Under the pieces are notes generated by a model. The model was not told the DNA's origin. It ran no database searches and worked only from the letters and a program-made list of their open reading frames with translations. 64,000 nucleotides of DNA. It comes from Rhizomicrobium electricum (GTDB taxonomy: Bacteria; Pseudomonadota; Alphaproteobacteria; Micropepsales; Micropepsaceae). Where the stretch lies: contig NZ_JAASQS010000006.1 in the NCBI RefSeq assembly GCF_011762045.1, positions 62,001 to 126,000 on the forward strand, given 5' to 3'. Shown in pieces: positions 17,205 through 27,231 of this stretch; within the stretch, counting starts at the first letter, position 1; each line of letters begins with the position of its first letter. The position numbers and the translations under genes were made by a program.

Positions 17205-18028
17205 CCCTGTTCCTCTTTCGCCAGTTTGTGTTCGGACAAGAGGTTCATGATGGCGGCAGCAGTTTCTTCGATCGACCGGCGGGTCACGTCGATCGACGGC
17301 CAGCCGTGGTATTCGTAAAGACGGCGCGTCGTCATCACCTCGCTGCGGACCTTGTCGAGATCGACATAATCGGTCTCGTTCTGCACGCCCATGGTGGTCA
17401 GCCGGTTGCGCCGGATGTGAACCAGACGCTCGGGGCTTACCCACAAACCCACGATGAGCGGCTTGGTGAAGGTCAGCAATTGTGACGGCGGAGGCATGCC
17501 GAGCACAAGAGGAACATTGGCAGCCCGGATACCCCGGATGGCCAGATATACACAGGTCGGTGTCTTCGAGGTGCGACTGGCTCCTATCAAGATCACTTCG
17601 GCGTGGCCGAGGTCGAGATTGGAGCCGTCGTCGTGCTCGATCATATAGTTGAGCGCCTCCATGCGGTGGAGGTACTCCTGATCGACTTCGTGCTGGCCGC
17701 CGCTGCGGGTGGTGGCTTCGGCGTTGAAGACGCGCTGCATCAGCCCGACCGGGCCTTCCATCACGTCGTAATTGGGCAGGCCCAACAGACTAAGCTGCGC
17801 GACAAGATCGTTGCGCAGTTTGGGATTGACGATGGTGAACAACACCAGGCCGGGGTTTTCCCGAATCCGATCACAGGCCCGCTGCAACTGGCGCTCGCTG
17901 CGCACCAAGGTATAGGCGTGCTGCTGGATGTCGACGCCATGAAATTGCGCCATGGCCGCCTTGGCGACCGAATGCAGCGTTTCACCCGTCGCATCGGAAA
18001 TGAGATGGACGTGAAAGGGTCCACTCAC
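17201..18028 (-). CDS. ppsR: PpsR-type kinase/phosphorylase regulating PEP synthase or PPDK (DUF299)
   Basis: 275 residues from a GTG at 18028, with GAGGAG seven bases upstream. A TTG at 18043 would add five residues but lacks such a site. HLISDATGETLHSVAKA and the phosphate-binding loop GASRTSKT (residues 149-156) define DUF299, bifunctional enzymes that add or remove phosphate on pyruvate-phosphate dikinase or PEP synthase. It is the orthologue of the gene (RP001) that borders oriC opposite hemE in Rickettsia and Caulobacter. It heads the leftward run ppsR-maf-aroE-coaE-dnaQ. Confidence 0.92.
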   Translation of the reverse strand: MSGPFHVHLISDATGETLHSVAKAAMAQFHGVDIQQHAYTLVRSERQLQRACDRIRENPGLVLFTIVNPKLRNDLVAQLSLLGLPNYDVMEGPVGLMQRVFNAEATTRSGGQHEVDQEYLHRMEALNYMIEHDDGSNLDLGHAEVILIGASRTSKTPTCVYLAIRGIRAANVPLVLGMPPPSQLLTFTKPLIVGLWVSPERLVHIRRNRLTTMGVQNETDYVDLDKVRSEVMTTRRLYEYHGWPSIDVTRRSIEETAAAIMNLLSEHKLAKEEQG

Positions 18029-18289
18029 AGATCTGCTCCTCAACTATCCACTTTCGCCGCCGGACTATGCGCATAACCGGGCCGCTGTTCAAACTGTGTG
18101 CCGTTAGGGCCGGCGAGTCACCAGCCCATGCACCGACCCGGCGGCGGCGGCCTCTCAAACCAGAAGCGCAAGCCTTTGAACTCGCCTATACTCTGCGCCG
18201 GGTTCGGAACCCATCCCCCGAGCCTTCCACAATTCACACCCCAAACATCATCTTCAGAATCTTTTAACTTATAGGAGTCTTGTAGTTTG
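18029..18289. other. Candidate chromosomal replication origin (oriC)
   Basis: The 261-base gap between divergent ppsR and hemE occupies the position of oriC in Caulobacter and Rickettsia. The 50 bases 18241-18290 hold only 16 G or C, a plausible unwinding region. GANTC methylation sites occur at 18115-18119, 18257-18261 and 18275-18279. Only weak DnaA-box matches were found: CTATCCACT at 18044-18052 and CAATTCACA at about 18230-18238, each 7 of 9. No perfect TTATCCACA and no paired CtrA half-sites were found. The call rests mainly on synteny, outward gene orientation and nearby parS/parAB. Confidence 0.6.
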
Positions 18290-19315
18290 ATGTCCTTGTT
18301 CCTGGATGTGCTGGCTGGAAAAAAAGCCCGGACCCCGCCTCCGATCTGGATGATGCGTCAGGCCGGACGCTATTTGCCCGAATACCGGGAGGTGCGCGCC
18401 AAAGCGGGCTCTTTTCTGGGCTTGTGCGGCAATCCGGAACTGGCCGCGGAGGTCACGCTGCAGCCGATCCGGCGGTTCGATTTCGATGCCGCCATCATTT
18501 TTTCCGATATCCTGACGGTGATCATGGCTTTGGGCCATGCGGTGACGTTCGACGAAGGCCCCAAGCTACCGCCGCTCGAGCCTCACAGGGAGGCTGTCGC
18601 CGCTCTGCAGCGCGATCCGGCACGCTGGCGCCCGGTGCTCGCCCCCGTTTGCGAAGCGCTCGCCCTGGCCCGCGCTGGGCTCTCTCACGACAAGGCGCTG
18701 ATCGGCTTTGCCGGGGCGCCGTGGACGCTGGCGACCTACATGGCCGGCGGCGGCAACGACGAGCAGAAAGCCGCGCGGTTGTGGGCTTATCGCGATCCCG
18801 AAAGCTTCGATGCCTTGCTCGCCTTGTTGGTGGATTGTGTATCGCAGCATCTGATCTGGCAGTTCGAAGCCGGTGCCGAGGCTGTGCAAATCTTCGACAG
18901 CTGGGCGGGCGGACTGCCGCCGGTGCTGTTCGAGCGCTGCGTGGTCAAGCCGACCCAAGCGATCGTGGAAAAGGTGCGGGCCGCCGTTCCGAATGCGCCG
19001 ATCATCGGCTTTCCGCGCGGAACCGGACTGACCGGGCTTCTGGACTATGCCGAAGCGACCGGGGTGGACGGACTGTCGGTCGATCCCGCCATCGATCTTG
19101 GTTTGATCGCCGCCGCGGAGGGTCCGGTTCTGCAGGGCAATCTCGATCCGCTGGCGCTGGTGGCCGGCGGCGATGCGCTGCGCACGGGTGTGGAAAGCAT
19201 TCTGAAGGCGACCAAACACGTGCCGTTCATCTTCAATCTCGGCCACGGCATCCTGCCCACAACGCCGATCGAGCATGTGCATGAATTGTTGAAACTGGTG
19301 CGAGGCACGCGGTGA
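18290..19315 (+). CDS. hemE: Uroporphyrinogen decarboxylase
   Basis: 341 residues from ATG 18290; a TTG at 18287, nearer the AGGAG at 18273-18277, would add one residue. PPIWMMRQAGRYLPEYR is the family signature, with the conserved Asp in IIFSDILT and a second block GFAGAPWTLATYM. It decarboxylates uroporphyrinogen III to coproporphyrinogen III. It is first of hemE-hemH-hemJ; its stop overlaps the GTG of hemH. Its position beside the oriC candidate is the classical alphaproteobacterial one. Confidence 0.97.
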   Translation: MSLFLDVLAGKKARTPPPIWMMRQAGRYLPEYREVRAKAGSFLGLCGNPELAAEVTLQPIRRFDFDAAIIFSDILTVIMALGHAVTFDEGPKLPPLEPHREAVAALQRDPARWRPVLAPVCEALALARAGLSHDKALIGFAGAPWTLATYMAGGGNDEQKAARLWAYRDPESFDALLALLVDCVSQHLIWQFEAGAEAVQIFDSWAGGLPPVLFERCVVKPTQAIVEKVRAAVPNAPIIGFPRGTGLTGLLDYAEATGVDGLSVDPAIDLGLIAAAEGPVLQGNLDPLALVAGGDALRTGVESILKATKHVPFIFNLGHGILPTTPIEHVHELLKLVRGTR

Positions 19316-20331
19316 AACTGGCGGTCGTCCTGTTCAATCTGGGCGGACCGGACTCGCCGGATGCGGTCGAGCCGTTCCTGGCCAATCTGTTCAGCGATCC
19401 GGCGGTGCTGACGATGCCGGGTTTCGTGCGCAAGCCGCTGGCGCGGTTCATTGCCCGCAAGCGGGCGCCGATCGCGCGCGAGATTTACGCCAAGATCGGC
19501 GGCCGCTCGCCCATCGTGGAAGAAACGCTGCTCCAGGCCGAGGCGTTGGAAAAAGCGATTCCGGAACACCAGACGCGGGCTTTCATCGCCATGCGCTGCT
19601 GGAAACCGTTCACGCACGAAGCCGCGGCGGCGGTGGCAGCGTTCCAACCCGATCACATCGTGCTGTTGCCGCTCTATCCCCAGTTCTCCACCACCACCAC
19701 CGGATCTTCCCTTAAGGAATGGAAACGGGTGGCGGCTTTGGCGGGAATTACGGCGCCGACCACCACGATCTGCTGCTATCCCGATCTCGGCGGATTCATC
19801 GCCGCACTCGCCGCTAATATCGAAGACAGCGCCGCCGAGCCCCGCGCCGATGTGTCCTACCGGCTGCTGCTTTCGGCGCACGGTCTGCCGAAGCGGGTGA
19901 TCGCGCGCGGCGATCCCTATCAAGCCCAGGTGGAACAGACTGCCGCTGCGCTCAAGGCGCGATTGTCGTGGGACGACGTGTCGATCTGCTATCAGAGCAA
20001 GGTCGGGCCGCTGGAATGGATCGGGCCCGCTACCGATGCGGAAATCCGCCGCGCCGGGGCCGAAGGCAAAGGCGTGGTGATCGCGCCGATCGCCTTCGTC
20101 TCGGAGCATTCCGAAACCCTGGTCGAACTCGACATCGAATACGCCAAGCTGGCGCGCGAATCCGGCGTGCCGGATTACCGCCGCGTGCCGACCGTCGGCG
20201 TGCGGGCAGAATTCATCGCCGGACTGGCCCAATTGGTGCGCCAGTCGATCGACAGCGTAAAAAACGGCAAAGGCGCAGGCAAAACCTGTCCCTTGACCGC
20301 GGCACGCTGTCCGCGCACGGGGACGGCATGA
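19312..20331 (+). CDS. hemH: Ferrochelatase
   Basis: 339 residues from a GTG that overlaps the hemE stop. LFNLGGPDSP at the N-terminus, the catalytic His in LLLSAHGLPKRV and SKVGPLEWIGP are typical. It inserts Fe2+ into protoporphyrin IX. The C-terminal extension carries Cys326 and Cys333, and Cys154-Cys155 occur in the body. This pattern recalls ferrochelatases with a [2Fe-2S] cluster such as that of Caulobacter, though one expected ligand is not obvious. The stop overlaps the hemJ start. Confidence 0.96.
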   Translation: MKLAVVLFNLGGPDSPDAVEPFLANLFSDPAVLTMPGFVRKPLARFIARKRAPIAREIYAKIGGRSPIVEETLLQAEALEKAIPEHQTRAFIAMRCWKPFTHEAAAAVAAFQPDHIVLLPLYPQFSTTTTGSSLKEWKRVAALAGITAPTTTICCYPDLGGFIAALAANIEDSAAEPRADVSYRLLLSAHGLPKRVIARGDPYQAQVEQTAAALKARLSWDDVSICYQSKVGPLEWIGPATDAEIRRAGAEGKGVVIAPIAFVSEHSETLVELDIEYAKLARESGVPDYRRVPTVGVRAEFIAGLAQLVRQSIDSVKNGKGAGKTCPLTAARCPRTGTA

Positions 20332-20771
20332 AAGCCTGGCTGCTCGAGCATTACCTGACGCTCAAGGCGTTTCACATCATCGCCGTGATCGCCTGGATGA
20401 GCGGGCTGTTCTATTTGCCGCGGCTGTTCGTCTATCACACCGAAACCCGTGTGGGCGCGCCGGACTATCTGCGTTTTGCGGTGATGGAGAAAAAACTCCT
20501 TGCCGCCATCATGGCACCGGCGATGGGATTGACCTGGATTTTCGGTCTTTCCTTGGCGTGGGCGGGCGACTGGTGGCAGGCGGGCTGGTTCCACACCAAG
20601 CTCGCTCTGGTCCTCGTTATGACCGCGATTCACATCACCAACATCCGGTTCGCCAAGGATTTTGCGTCGGGGCGCAACGTACGGACCGGGCGGTTCTTCC
20701 GCCTCTGGAACGAGCTGCCCACACTCCTGATGATCGCCATCGTCATCTTGGTGGTGACAAAAGCTTTCTAA
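20328..20771 (+). CDS. hemJ: HemJ, protoporphyrinogen IX oxidase
   Basis: 147 residues, four predicted membrane helices. The N-terminal segment LKAFHIIAVIAWMSGLFYLP, with its conserved His, and the downstream PRLFVYH and FHTKLALV motifs are typical of HemJ (UPF0093). It oxidises protoporphyrinogen IX to protoporphyrin IX in the inner membrane and supplies HemH. The ATG overlaps the hemH stop (ATGA), so hemE-hemH-hemJ is a coupled operon of late haem synthesis. Confidence 0.95.
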   Translation: MKAWLLEHYLTLKAFHIIAVIAWMSGLFYLPRLFVYHTETRVGAPDYLRFAVMEKKLLAAIMAPAMGLTWIFGLSLAWAGDWWQAGWFHTKLALVLVMTAIHITNIRFAKDFASGRNVRTGRFFRLWNELPTLLMIAIVILVVTKAF

Positions 20772-20778
20772 GCCCTGT

Positions 20779-20806
20779 TTGCATTAGGCGCGAACCACGG
20801 TATAAA
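20779..20806 (+). promoter_or_regulatory. Predicted rho promoter
   Basis: TTGCAT (20779-20784) and TATAAA (20801-20806) are separated by 16 bases. They lie just after the hemJ stop and about 120 bases upstream of rho, implying a long rho leader. Confidence 0.5.
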
Positions 20807-20928
20807 TAGCCAGTTCTCCCATTGAACCCCACCTGATCGGCCGCTTCCTGCGGGCCGTCACGGCATTCAGCCGGGGTTGTTCTCCACATCGCTCCCGCCT
20901 TGCCGCGGGTATTCCAGGTGCTACTTCC

Positions 20929-22212
<1,284 letters not shown>

Positions 22213-22290
22213 CGTAGCGGGATTGCAGTTTTGCGATCTCCGTAAACTAGCGGACCGCGCTTATCTCTCCTGCGAGAAGAGGGGGACGAT

Positions 22291-23673
22291 ATGCGCGGTC
22301 TTTGCGTTTTGTGTGCCGTGGGCTTGCTGAGTTCGGGTGCCTGGGCGAGCGAAGCCCGCATCTATAGTCTCGATCTGAAATACGATCCGGGTTCGGGCCG
22401 GGTGGCGGCGACGGCCGATATCGTGCTGAAGCCCGAGCCGGGCGCCAAGACCGTCACGTTTTACCTGCACGACGAACTCAAGGTCGCTCGGGTCGCCATT
22501 GGCGGCAGGAAGGCGGCGTTCCGCCAGGCGGTCGTGCCTTACGACTACAGCTACGACACCAAAGCCAACAAAATCGTGGTCGAAGCGGCCGGACGCGATC
22601 TGGCGCGCGGGCTCTCGGTCACTTACGCGGGACGATTCTCGCCCTCGGCGGCGCGCTCGCCTTCGGACTATATGCGCGGCGATCGCGACGGACTCTATCT
22701 GCGCTCCTATGCCTATTCGCTGTGGTTTCCGGTGTTCGCCGAAGCCAATGCCAGCTTTCCGGCGGTCGATTTCGATTCCGTGACCATCACCGCGCCGGCC
22801 GAACTCCGCGCCGTGTTCGTCGGCGAAGAAACCGGCCGGGTCGAAAAGAACGGACTAGCGACATCGACGTGGACCGCCAAAGCCGTCGGCCCTTACGACG
22901 CGCAACTGACCCTCCGCCGGTTTGCCGTCGCGCATTGCGGCGGCCTTGCCGCCTATCACCTGACCGATACCGCCTCGAGCGATGCGGCGGGCCGCGTCTG
23001 CGACGAGGCCGGCAAGCTGCTGGCCTACTACACCAGCCATTACCGCGAGACGGCAGGAAACCGCTCCATTCTGCTCGTCCAGGAACCGGCCTATGGCGAC
23101 ATCGCCGGCGCCAATATGATCGGACTGGCCGACCAACGCTGGCGCGAGATCAAGCGCGACGGCGACGAGATCGAAACCCTGGCGCACGAACTGGTGCATG
23201 CCTTCGTGCAGACGCCGACCGCCAAATCCGATCCGCTTTATGTATTCGAGGTCGAAGGGTTCCCGAGCTACTTCCATTTGCCCGCGCTGGCTTCGGTTTT
23301 GGGCGAAGACTGGTACGCCCGCCAGCTCGACCGGATCGAGAAGCTTTATCGCGAGCGGCGCGACACCGGGAAAATGGGCGGCGAAAAAATGCCGCCGGAA
23401 AAACCGATCCTGGCGATCGGGGCGGAAGAGCTTGGAACCTATAAAGATGTGTTCGTGCTCAACGACCGGGCGCTGCTGTTCTGGGATTATCTGCGCCGCA
23501 AAATGACGCCGCAGGATTTCGATGCGCTGGTACGGGCGTTGACGGCGTCATCGGAGGTCACGGCAAAGAGCTTCTTCGCTCTCGTCGCCAAGTACGCACC
23601 GGCACTCGAAGCCGATGCGTATGTGTGGCTCGAAACCAGCGCGTATCCGGAAAAATTCCGCCGGAATTTTTAA
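22291..23673 (+). CDS. Secreted M1-like zinc metallopeptidase
   Basis: 460 residues. A signal peptide ends near SGAWASEA (residues 17-24), and GAGGGGG precedes the start. The N-terminal beta-rich domain resembles the aminopeptidase N saddle. The zinc site HELVH has His299, Glu300 and His303, followed 19 residues later by Glu322 in VEGFPSYF, the exact HExxH-x18-E spacing of M1 gluzincins. The canonical GxMEN exopeptidase motif is not evident (AGANMIG lies near the expected place). It is much shorter than PepN and looks like a periplasmic or extracellular relative with unknown substrate. Confidence 0.8.
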   Translation: MRGLCVLCAVGLLSSGAWASEARIYSLDLKYDPGSGRVAATADIVLKPEPGAKTVTFYLHDELKVARVAIGGRKAAFRQAVVPYDYSYDTKANKIVVEAAGRDLARGLSVTYAGRFSPSAARSPSDYMRGDRDGLYLRSYAYSLWFPVFAEANASFPAVDFDSVTITAPAELRAVFVGEETGRVEKNGLATSTWTAKAVGPYDAQLTLRRFAVAHCGGLAAYHLTDTASSDAAGRVCDEAGKLLAYYTSHYRETAGNRSILLVQEPAYGDIAGANMIGLADQRWREIKRDGDEIETLAHELVHAFVQTPTAKSDPLYVFEVEGFPSYFHLPALASVLGEDWYARQLDRIEKLYRERRDTGKMGGEKMPPEKPILAIGAEELGTYKDVFVLNDRALLFWDYLRRKMTPQDFDALVRALTASSEVTAKSFFALVAKYAPALEADAYVWLETSAYPEKFRRNF

Positions 23674-23728
23674 CAAAGCGGCCAACTTTTCCCCCGATAC
23701 TGCGGAGCGTGCGAAAGGGGGTTTTGCC

Positions 23729-23941
23729 ATGGCAATCTGCCGCTTCGGCCCAACCTGCGATGTCTTCGTCGATTTCGGCGAAGAAGGACGTGTGGAATGC
23801 GTTGCTTGCCGTCTCGACGGACGCACGACGCATATCGCCTTGGACAAACAGGCGATGAAAGCCCATCTCGAAGATCACGTGTCGGCCGGACACAAAGTGC
23901 CCGACGCGGTGTTCGAGGATCTCGACCGAAACGCGTGGTAG
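23729..23941 (+). CDS. Small Cys/His-containing protein, function unknown
   Basis: 70 residues. The start follows a GGGGG run by about nine bases. Cys4, Cys10, Cys24 and Cys27 (the last two as CxxC) and two His in the helix HLEDHVSAGH could form a small metal site. Similar short proteins with the pattern CRF...DV...C..C occur in many bacteria and phages without known function. It is convergent with the quinone reductase gene, four bases away. Confidence 0.65.
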   Translation: MAICRFGPTCDVFVDFGEEGRVECVACRLDGRTTHIALDKQAMKAHLEDHVSAGHKVPDAVFEDLDRNAW

Positions 23942-23945
23942 CCCG

Positions 23946-24917
23946 TCAGGGTACCAGAATGGTTGCACCGGTGGTCTTGCGCGAATGCAAGGCCTCGTGC
24001 GCCTTGCGTGCATCGGCCAACGCGAAACGCTGGTTGACCGCGATCTTGACGGCGCCCGAGGCGATGACGGCGAACAGATCGTCGGCCATGGCCTGAAGCG
24101 CGTCCGGCGCGGCGGCATAGGCGAACAAGGTCGGCCGGGTCAGATAGAGCGAGCCCTTCTGCGACAGGATCGCCGGCGAGAACGGCGGCACCGCGCCGGA
24201 GGAATTGCCGAAACTGACCATCATGCCGCGGGGCGCGAGACAATCGAGCGAACCGTCCCAGGTGTCCTTGCCGACCGAGTCATAGACCACCGGAACACCC
24301 TTGCCGCCGGTCGCTTCGCGGACCTTGGCGACCCAGTCGTCCTGATTGAGATTGAGCACCTGGTCGTAGCCATTGGCCTCGGCCAGCGCGATCTTGTCGT
24401 CCGATCCGACCGTGCCGATCACCGTGGCGCCGAGATGCTTGGCCCATTGCCCGGCGATCAAGCCGACCCCGCCGGCCGCGGAATGGAACACGATGGTCTG
24501 GCCGGGCTGGACCGCAAAGGTCTGCTTCAGCAGATACTGCGCCGTCAGGCCCTTCAGCATCCCCGCCGCGGCGGTGTCGAAACCGACCGAGTCCGGCAGC
24601 TTGACCAATTTGCCGGCGTCAACCAGATGCGCCTCGGCATAGGCGCCGACCGCGGCGGTGCAGTACGCCACCCGGTCGCCCGGCTTGAAGGTGCTCACTC
24701 CCTCGCCCACGGCTTCGACGGTTCCCGCCGCTTCGGTTCCGAGCCCGGTCGGCAGCGGCAACTTGTAAAGGCCGGAGCGATGGTAGGTGTCGATGAAGTT
24801 GACGCCGATGGCCGCCGCGCGCACCAGCACCTGCCCCGGACCGGGCGAAGGCAATTCCACATCCTGAAGTGTGAGAACCTCAGGGCCGCCGTTTTTCAGG
24901 ATGCGAATGGCTTTCAT
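23946..24917 (-). CDS. NADPH:quinone reductase, zinc-free MDR family
   Basis: 323 residues from ATG 24917; upstream codons in frame are unlike the family. GVNFIDTYHRSGLY, GTEAAGTVEAVGEGV and the nucleotide-binding HSAAGGVGLIAGQWAK are typical of QorA-like quinone oxidoreductases, and the structural-zinc cysteines are absent. It probably performs NADPH-dependent one- or two-electron quinone reduction. It follows the YyaL-like gene on the same strand, separated from it by a strong terminator. Confidence 0.92.
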   Translation of the reverse strand: MKAIRILKNGGPEVLTLQDVELPSPGPGQVLVRAAAIGVNFIDTYHRSGLYKLPLPTGLGTEAAGTVEAVGEGVSTFKPGDRVAYCTAAVGAYAEAHLVDAGKLVKLPDSVGFDTAAAGMLKGLTAQYLLKQTFAVQPGQTIVFHSAAGGVGLIAGQWAKHLGATVIGTVGSDDKIALAEANGYDQVLNLNQDDWVAKVREATGGKGVPVVYDSVGKDTWDGSLDCLAPRGMMVSFGNSSGAVPPFSPAILSQKGSLYLTRPTLFAYAAAPDALQAMADDLFAVIASGAVKIAVNQRFALADARKAHEALHSRKTTGATILVP

Positions 24918-24979
24918 CGGATTCCTCGTTTGCGTCGTTCTGCAAAATTGCCACCGACTGGCACCGGCCTGCAAAGCAA

Positions 24980-25007
24980 AACGCCCGGCCATCGCTGACC
25001 GGGCGTT
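24980..25007 (-). terminator. Intrinsic terminator of the YyaL-like gene
   Basis: On the minus strand a perfect 9-bp stem, AACGCCCGG with CCGGGCGTT around a 10-base loop, is followed by TTTTGCTTTGC. It lies 23 bases after the stop of the upstream minus-strand gene. Confidence 0.85.
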
Positions 25008-25029
25008 GCTGGATACAAAAACGTCGCCG

Positions 25030-27087
25030 CTACTGCGGACGCTGGCCCGGCTGTTGCGGACGCGGCGGCAGTTGCAGCACCTGGCTCAGGGTCACCGGGT
25101 TCGAGATCGGCGCCGAGCAGTTCTGATGCTGGCAGACGTACGCGGTCGGCTGACCGTTCTCCATCGTCTTGCCGCGAGCCGGATGGCCTTCGGGCAGATC
25201 TTCCGACGGATCGACCACCATCAACAGCCGGTTCGGCAGGCTGCGGCCGAGCACGGCGGTGACCAGCTCGCGGGTCTTCGGCGCGTCATGCGGTCCGACG
25301 ATCACGATCTGCAAACCGGCGATCAGGGTTTCGAGCCCGTTGAGGTAGGAGCCCATCGCCATGAACGAACGGCCGACCTCGCCGGCGAAGGTGCCGACGA
25401 TATCGCCGCCGCGGTCGCGATACGCGACGTCGCCGGTGGCCAGATAGAGTTTGGCGTTGACGGTGATCATGGTTCCGTTGGCCGAGGGAACGGCGGCATC
25501 ATAGACGGTGCGCACGCGCTGGATCAGCGCCGCATCGTCGGCCGCGGTCAGGCAATAGCCGCCCGAGGCCGCATCCCAGAAGGACTCGTTCAGGGTGCGC
25601 GTCCAGCGCTTGGCCCAATCGAGGTATTCCTTCTTGCTGGTGGCTTCGAACAGCGTCAGCGCGGCGCGCGCCATGTGGGCATAATCGTCGGCGAACGCGG
25701 CATGGCCGCGCTTGCCGTCGCGCCAGGAGTGGAACAGACGGCCGCCTTCGGCCATCGCCGAAGTGATGAAGGCAAACGCCTTCTCGGCCGCGACCAGCCA
25801 TTCGATATTGCCGTAGGTCGCGCCGGCATTGGCGAGCGCCGCGATCATCATGCCGTTGGAATCGGCCAGCACTTTGTCGTCGCGCAGCGGCGCTTTGCGG
25901 GTCTGCTGGCGGGCGGCGAGCAAGAGTTCGCGCTGACGCTTGAGCAATGCTTCGTCGGCATCGGCCAGCGGATAGGGGAAGCCGCCGGTGCGGGCGATGA
26001 TGTTCTTGCCGTTGAACGGGCCTTCGGCCTGGATGGCGTACACTTCCTTGAAGCGCTGCGAGAAGGTGCCCATCAGGGTGGCGTCGATTTCCGGCGCGGT
26101 CCACAGATAGTAAGCGCCCTCTTCGCCGTCGACATCGGCATCGAGGCTGGCGGCGAAGGCATCGCCCACCATCATGTCGCGCAGCACCCAGCCGATGGTC
26201 TCTTCGACGCGGGCCTTGTACAGCGGCACGCGGTTATGGACGCCGATGGTGGTCAACAGATCGACCATCAGGGCGTTGTCGTACAGCATCTTCTCGAAGT
26301 GCGGAATCAGCCAGCGCTCGTCGACCGCATAGCGGTGGAAGCCGCCGCCGACATGATCGTAGACGCCGGAAAGGCACATCGTGTCGAGGGTGATCTGCAC
26401 GAGCTGCGGGAACTGCATCGCGCCGGTCCTGAGGAACGAGCGCCACAGGGTTTCGATCAGGGCCGCATTGGGGAATTTCGGAGCGCCGGTGACGCCGCCG
26501 TAAAAGACGTCGAAGCGTTGCGCCACGTGGACCGACAAAACGTCGATCAGGCGCGGATCGAACGGTCCGCGCAGATCGCGCGTCCAGATCGCGCCGACCG
26601 CATTGTTGATGTTGGCGGCATCGGTGGCGACGACGTCGGACTGTTCCTTGTACTTCTTGGCGACGTCTTCCAGCACGCGCTTGAACGGCGGCTGGCCGAA
26701 ACGTTCTTCGTTGGGGAAATAACCGCCGACGAAGAAAGGCTCGCCCTTGGGATTGAGGAAGATGGTGAGCGGCCATCCGCCTTGATACCCCATGGTCTGG
26801 GCCGCCGCCTGATAGAGCTGATCGATGTCGGGGCGTTCTTCGCGGTCGACCAGCACCGGCACGTAATTCTCGTTGATGAAGGCCGCGGTGTCGGCGTCGG
26901 AGAAACTCTCCTTGTTCATCACATGGCACCAGTGGCAGGCGGTGTAACCGATCGACAGAAGGATCGGCTTGCCCGACGCTTCGGCTTCGGCCAACGCTTC
27001 CTGGCCCCACGGGGCCCAATGAACGGGATTGTCCTTGTGCAAGAGCAGATAGGGACTGGTTTCCTCGGCGAGACGGTTGGTGCTCAT
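25030..27087 (-). CDS. Thioredoxin-domain protein of the YyaL/SPATA20 family (DUF255)
   Basis: 685 residues from ATG 27087, preceded by GGAAGAAG. The N-terminal DUF255 thioredoxin-like domain has [16 protein letters not shown] and the CHWCH motif (Cys51 and Cys54). It is followed by an (alpha/alpha)6-barrel region, including [13 protein letters not shown] and [11 protein letters not shown], resembling N-acylglucosamine epimerases. The family is widespread, from bacteria to human spermatogenesis-associated protein 20, but its reaction is not established. The C-terminus ends with a Pro/Gln-rich tail and two extra Cys (CQHQNC). Confidence 0.92.
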   Translation of the reverse strand: MSTNRLAEETSPYLLLHKDNPVHWAPWGQEALAEAEASGKPILLSIGYTACHWCHVMNKESFSDADTAAFINENYVPVLVDREERPDIDQLYQAAAQTMGYQGGWPLTIFLNPKGEPFFVGGYFPNEERFGQPPFKRVLEDVAKKYKEQSDVVATDAANINNAVGAIWTRDLRGPFDPRLIDVLSVHVAQRFDVFYGGVTGAPKFPNAALIETLWRSFLRTGAMQFPQLVQITLDTMCLSGVYDHVGGGFHRYAVDERWLIPHFEKMLYDNALMVDLLTTIGVHNRVPLYKARVEETIGWVLRDMMVGDAFAASLDADVDGEEGAYYLWTAPEIDATLMGTFSQRFKEVYAIQAEGPFNGKNIIARTGGFPYPLADADEALLKRQRELLLAARQQTRKAPLRDDKVLADSNGMMIAALANAGATYGNIEWLVAAEKAFAFITSAMAEGGRLFHSWRDGKRGHAAFADDYAHMARAALTLFEATSKKEYLDWAKRWTRTLNESFWDAASGGYCLTAADDAALIQRVRTVYDAAVPSANGTMITVNAKLYLATGDVAYRDRGGDIVGTFAGEVGRSFMAMGSYLNGLETLIAGLQIVIVGPHDAPKTRELVTAVLGRSLPNRLLMVVDPSEDLPEGHPARGKTMENGQPTAYVCQHQNCSAPISNPVTLSQVLQLPPRPQQPGQRPQ

Positions 27088-27231
27088 CTTCTTCTTCCGG
27101 TGATGCGCTGGCGCGCGCATTGTTGCGGGACTGATTTGAACCAAGATTTACGCGCCGAACCAAGCGCTCACAAGCTGCCAGGGGGTCGCCTGGGCCTGGG
27201 GCAAGAGGATTGGTGAATTTCGGAGGACCTC

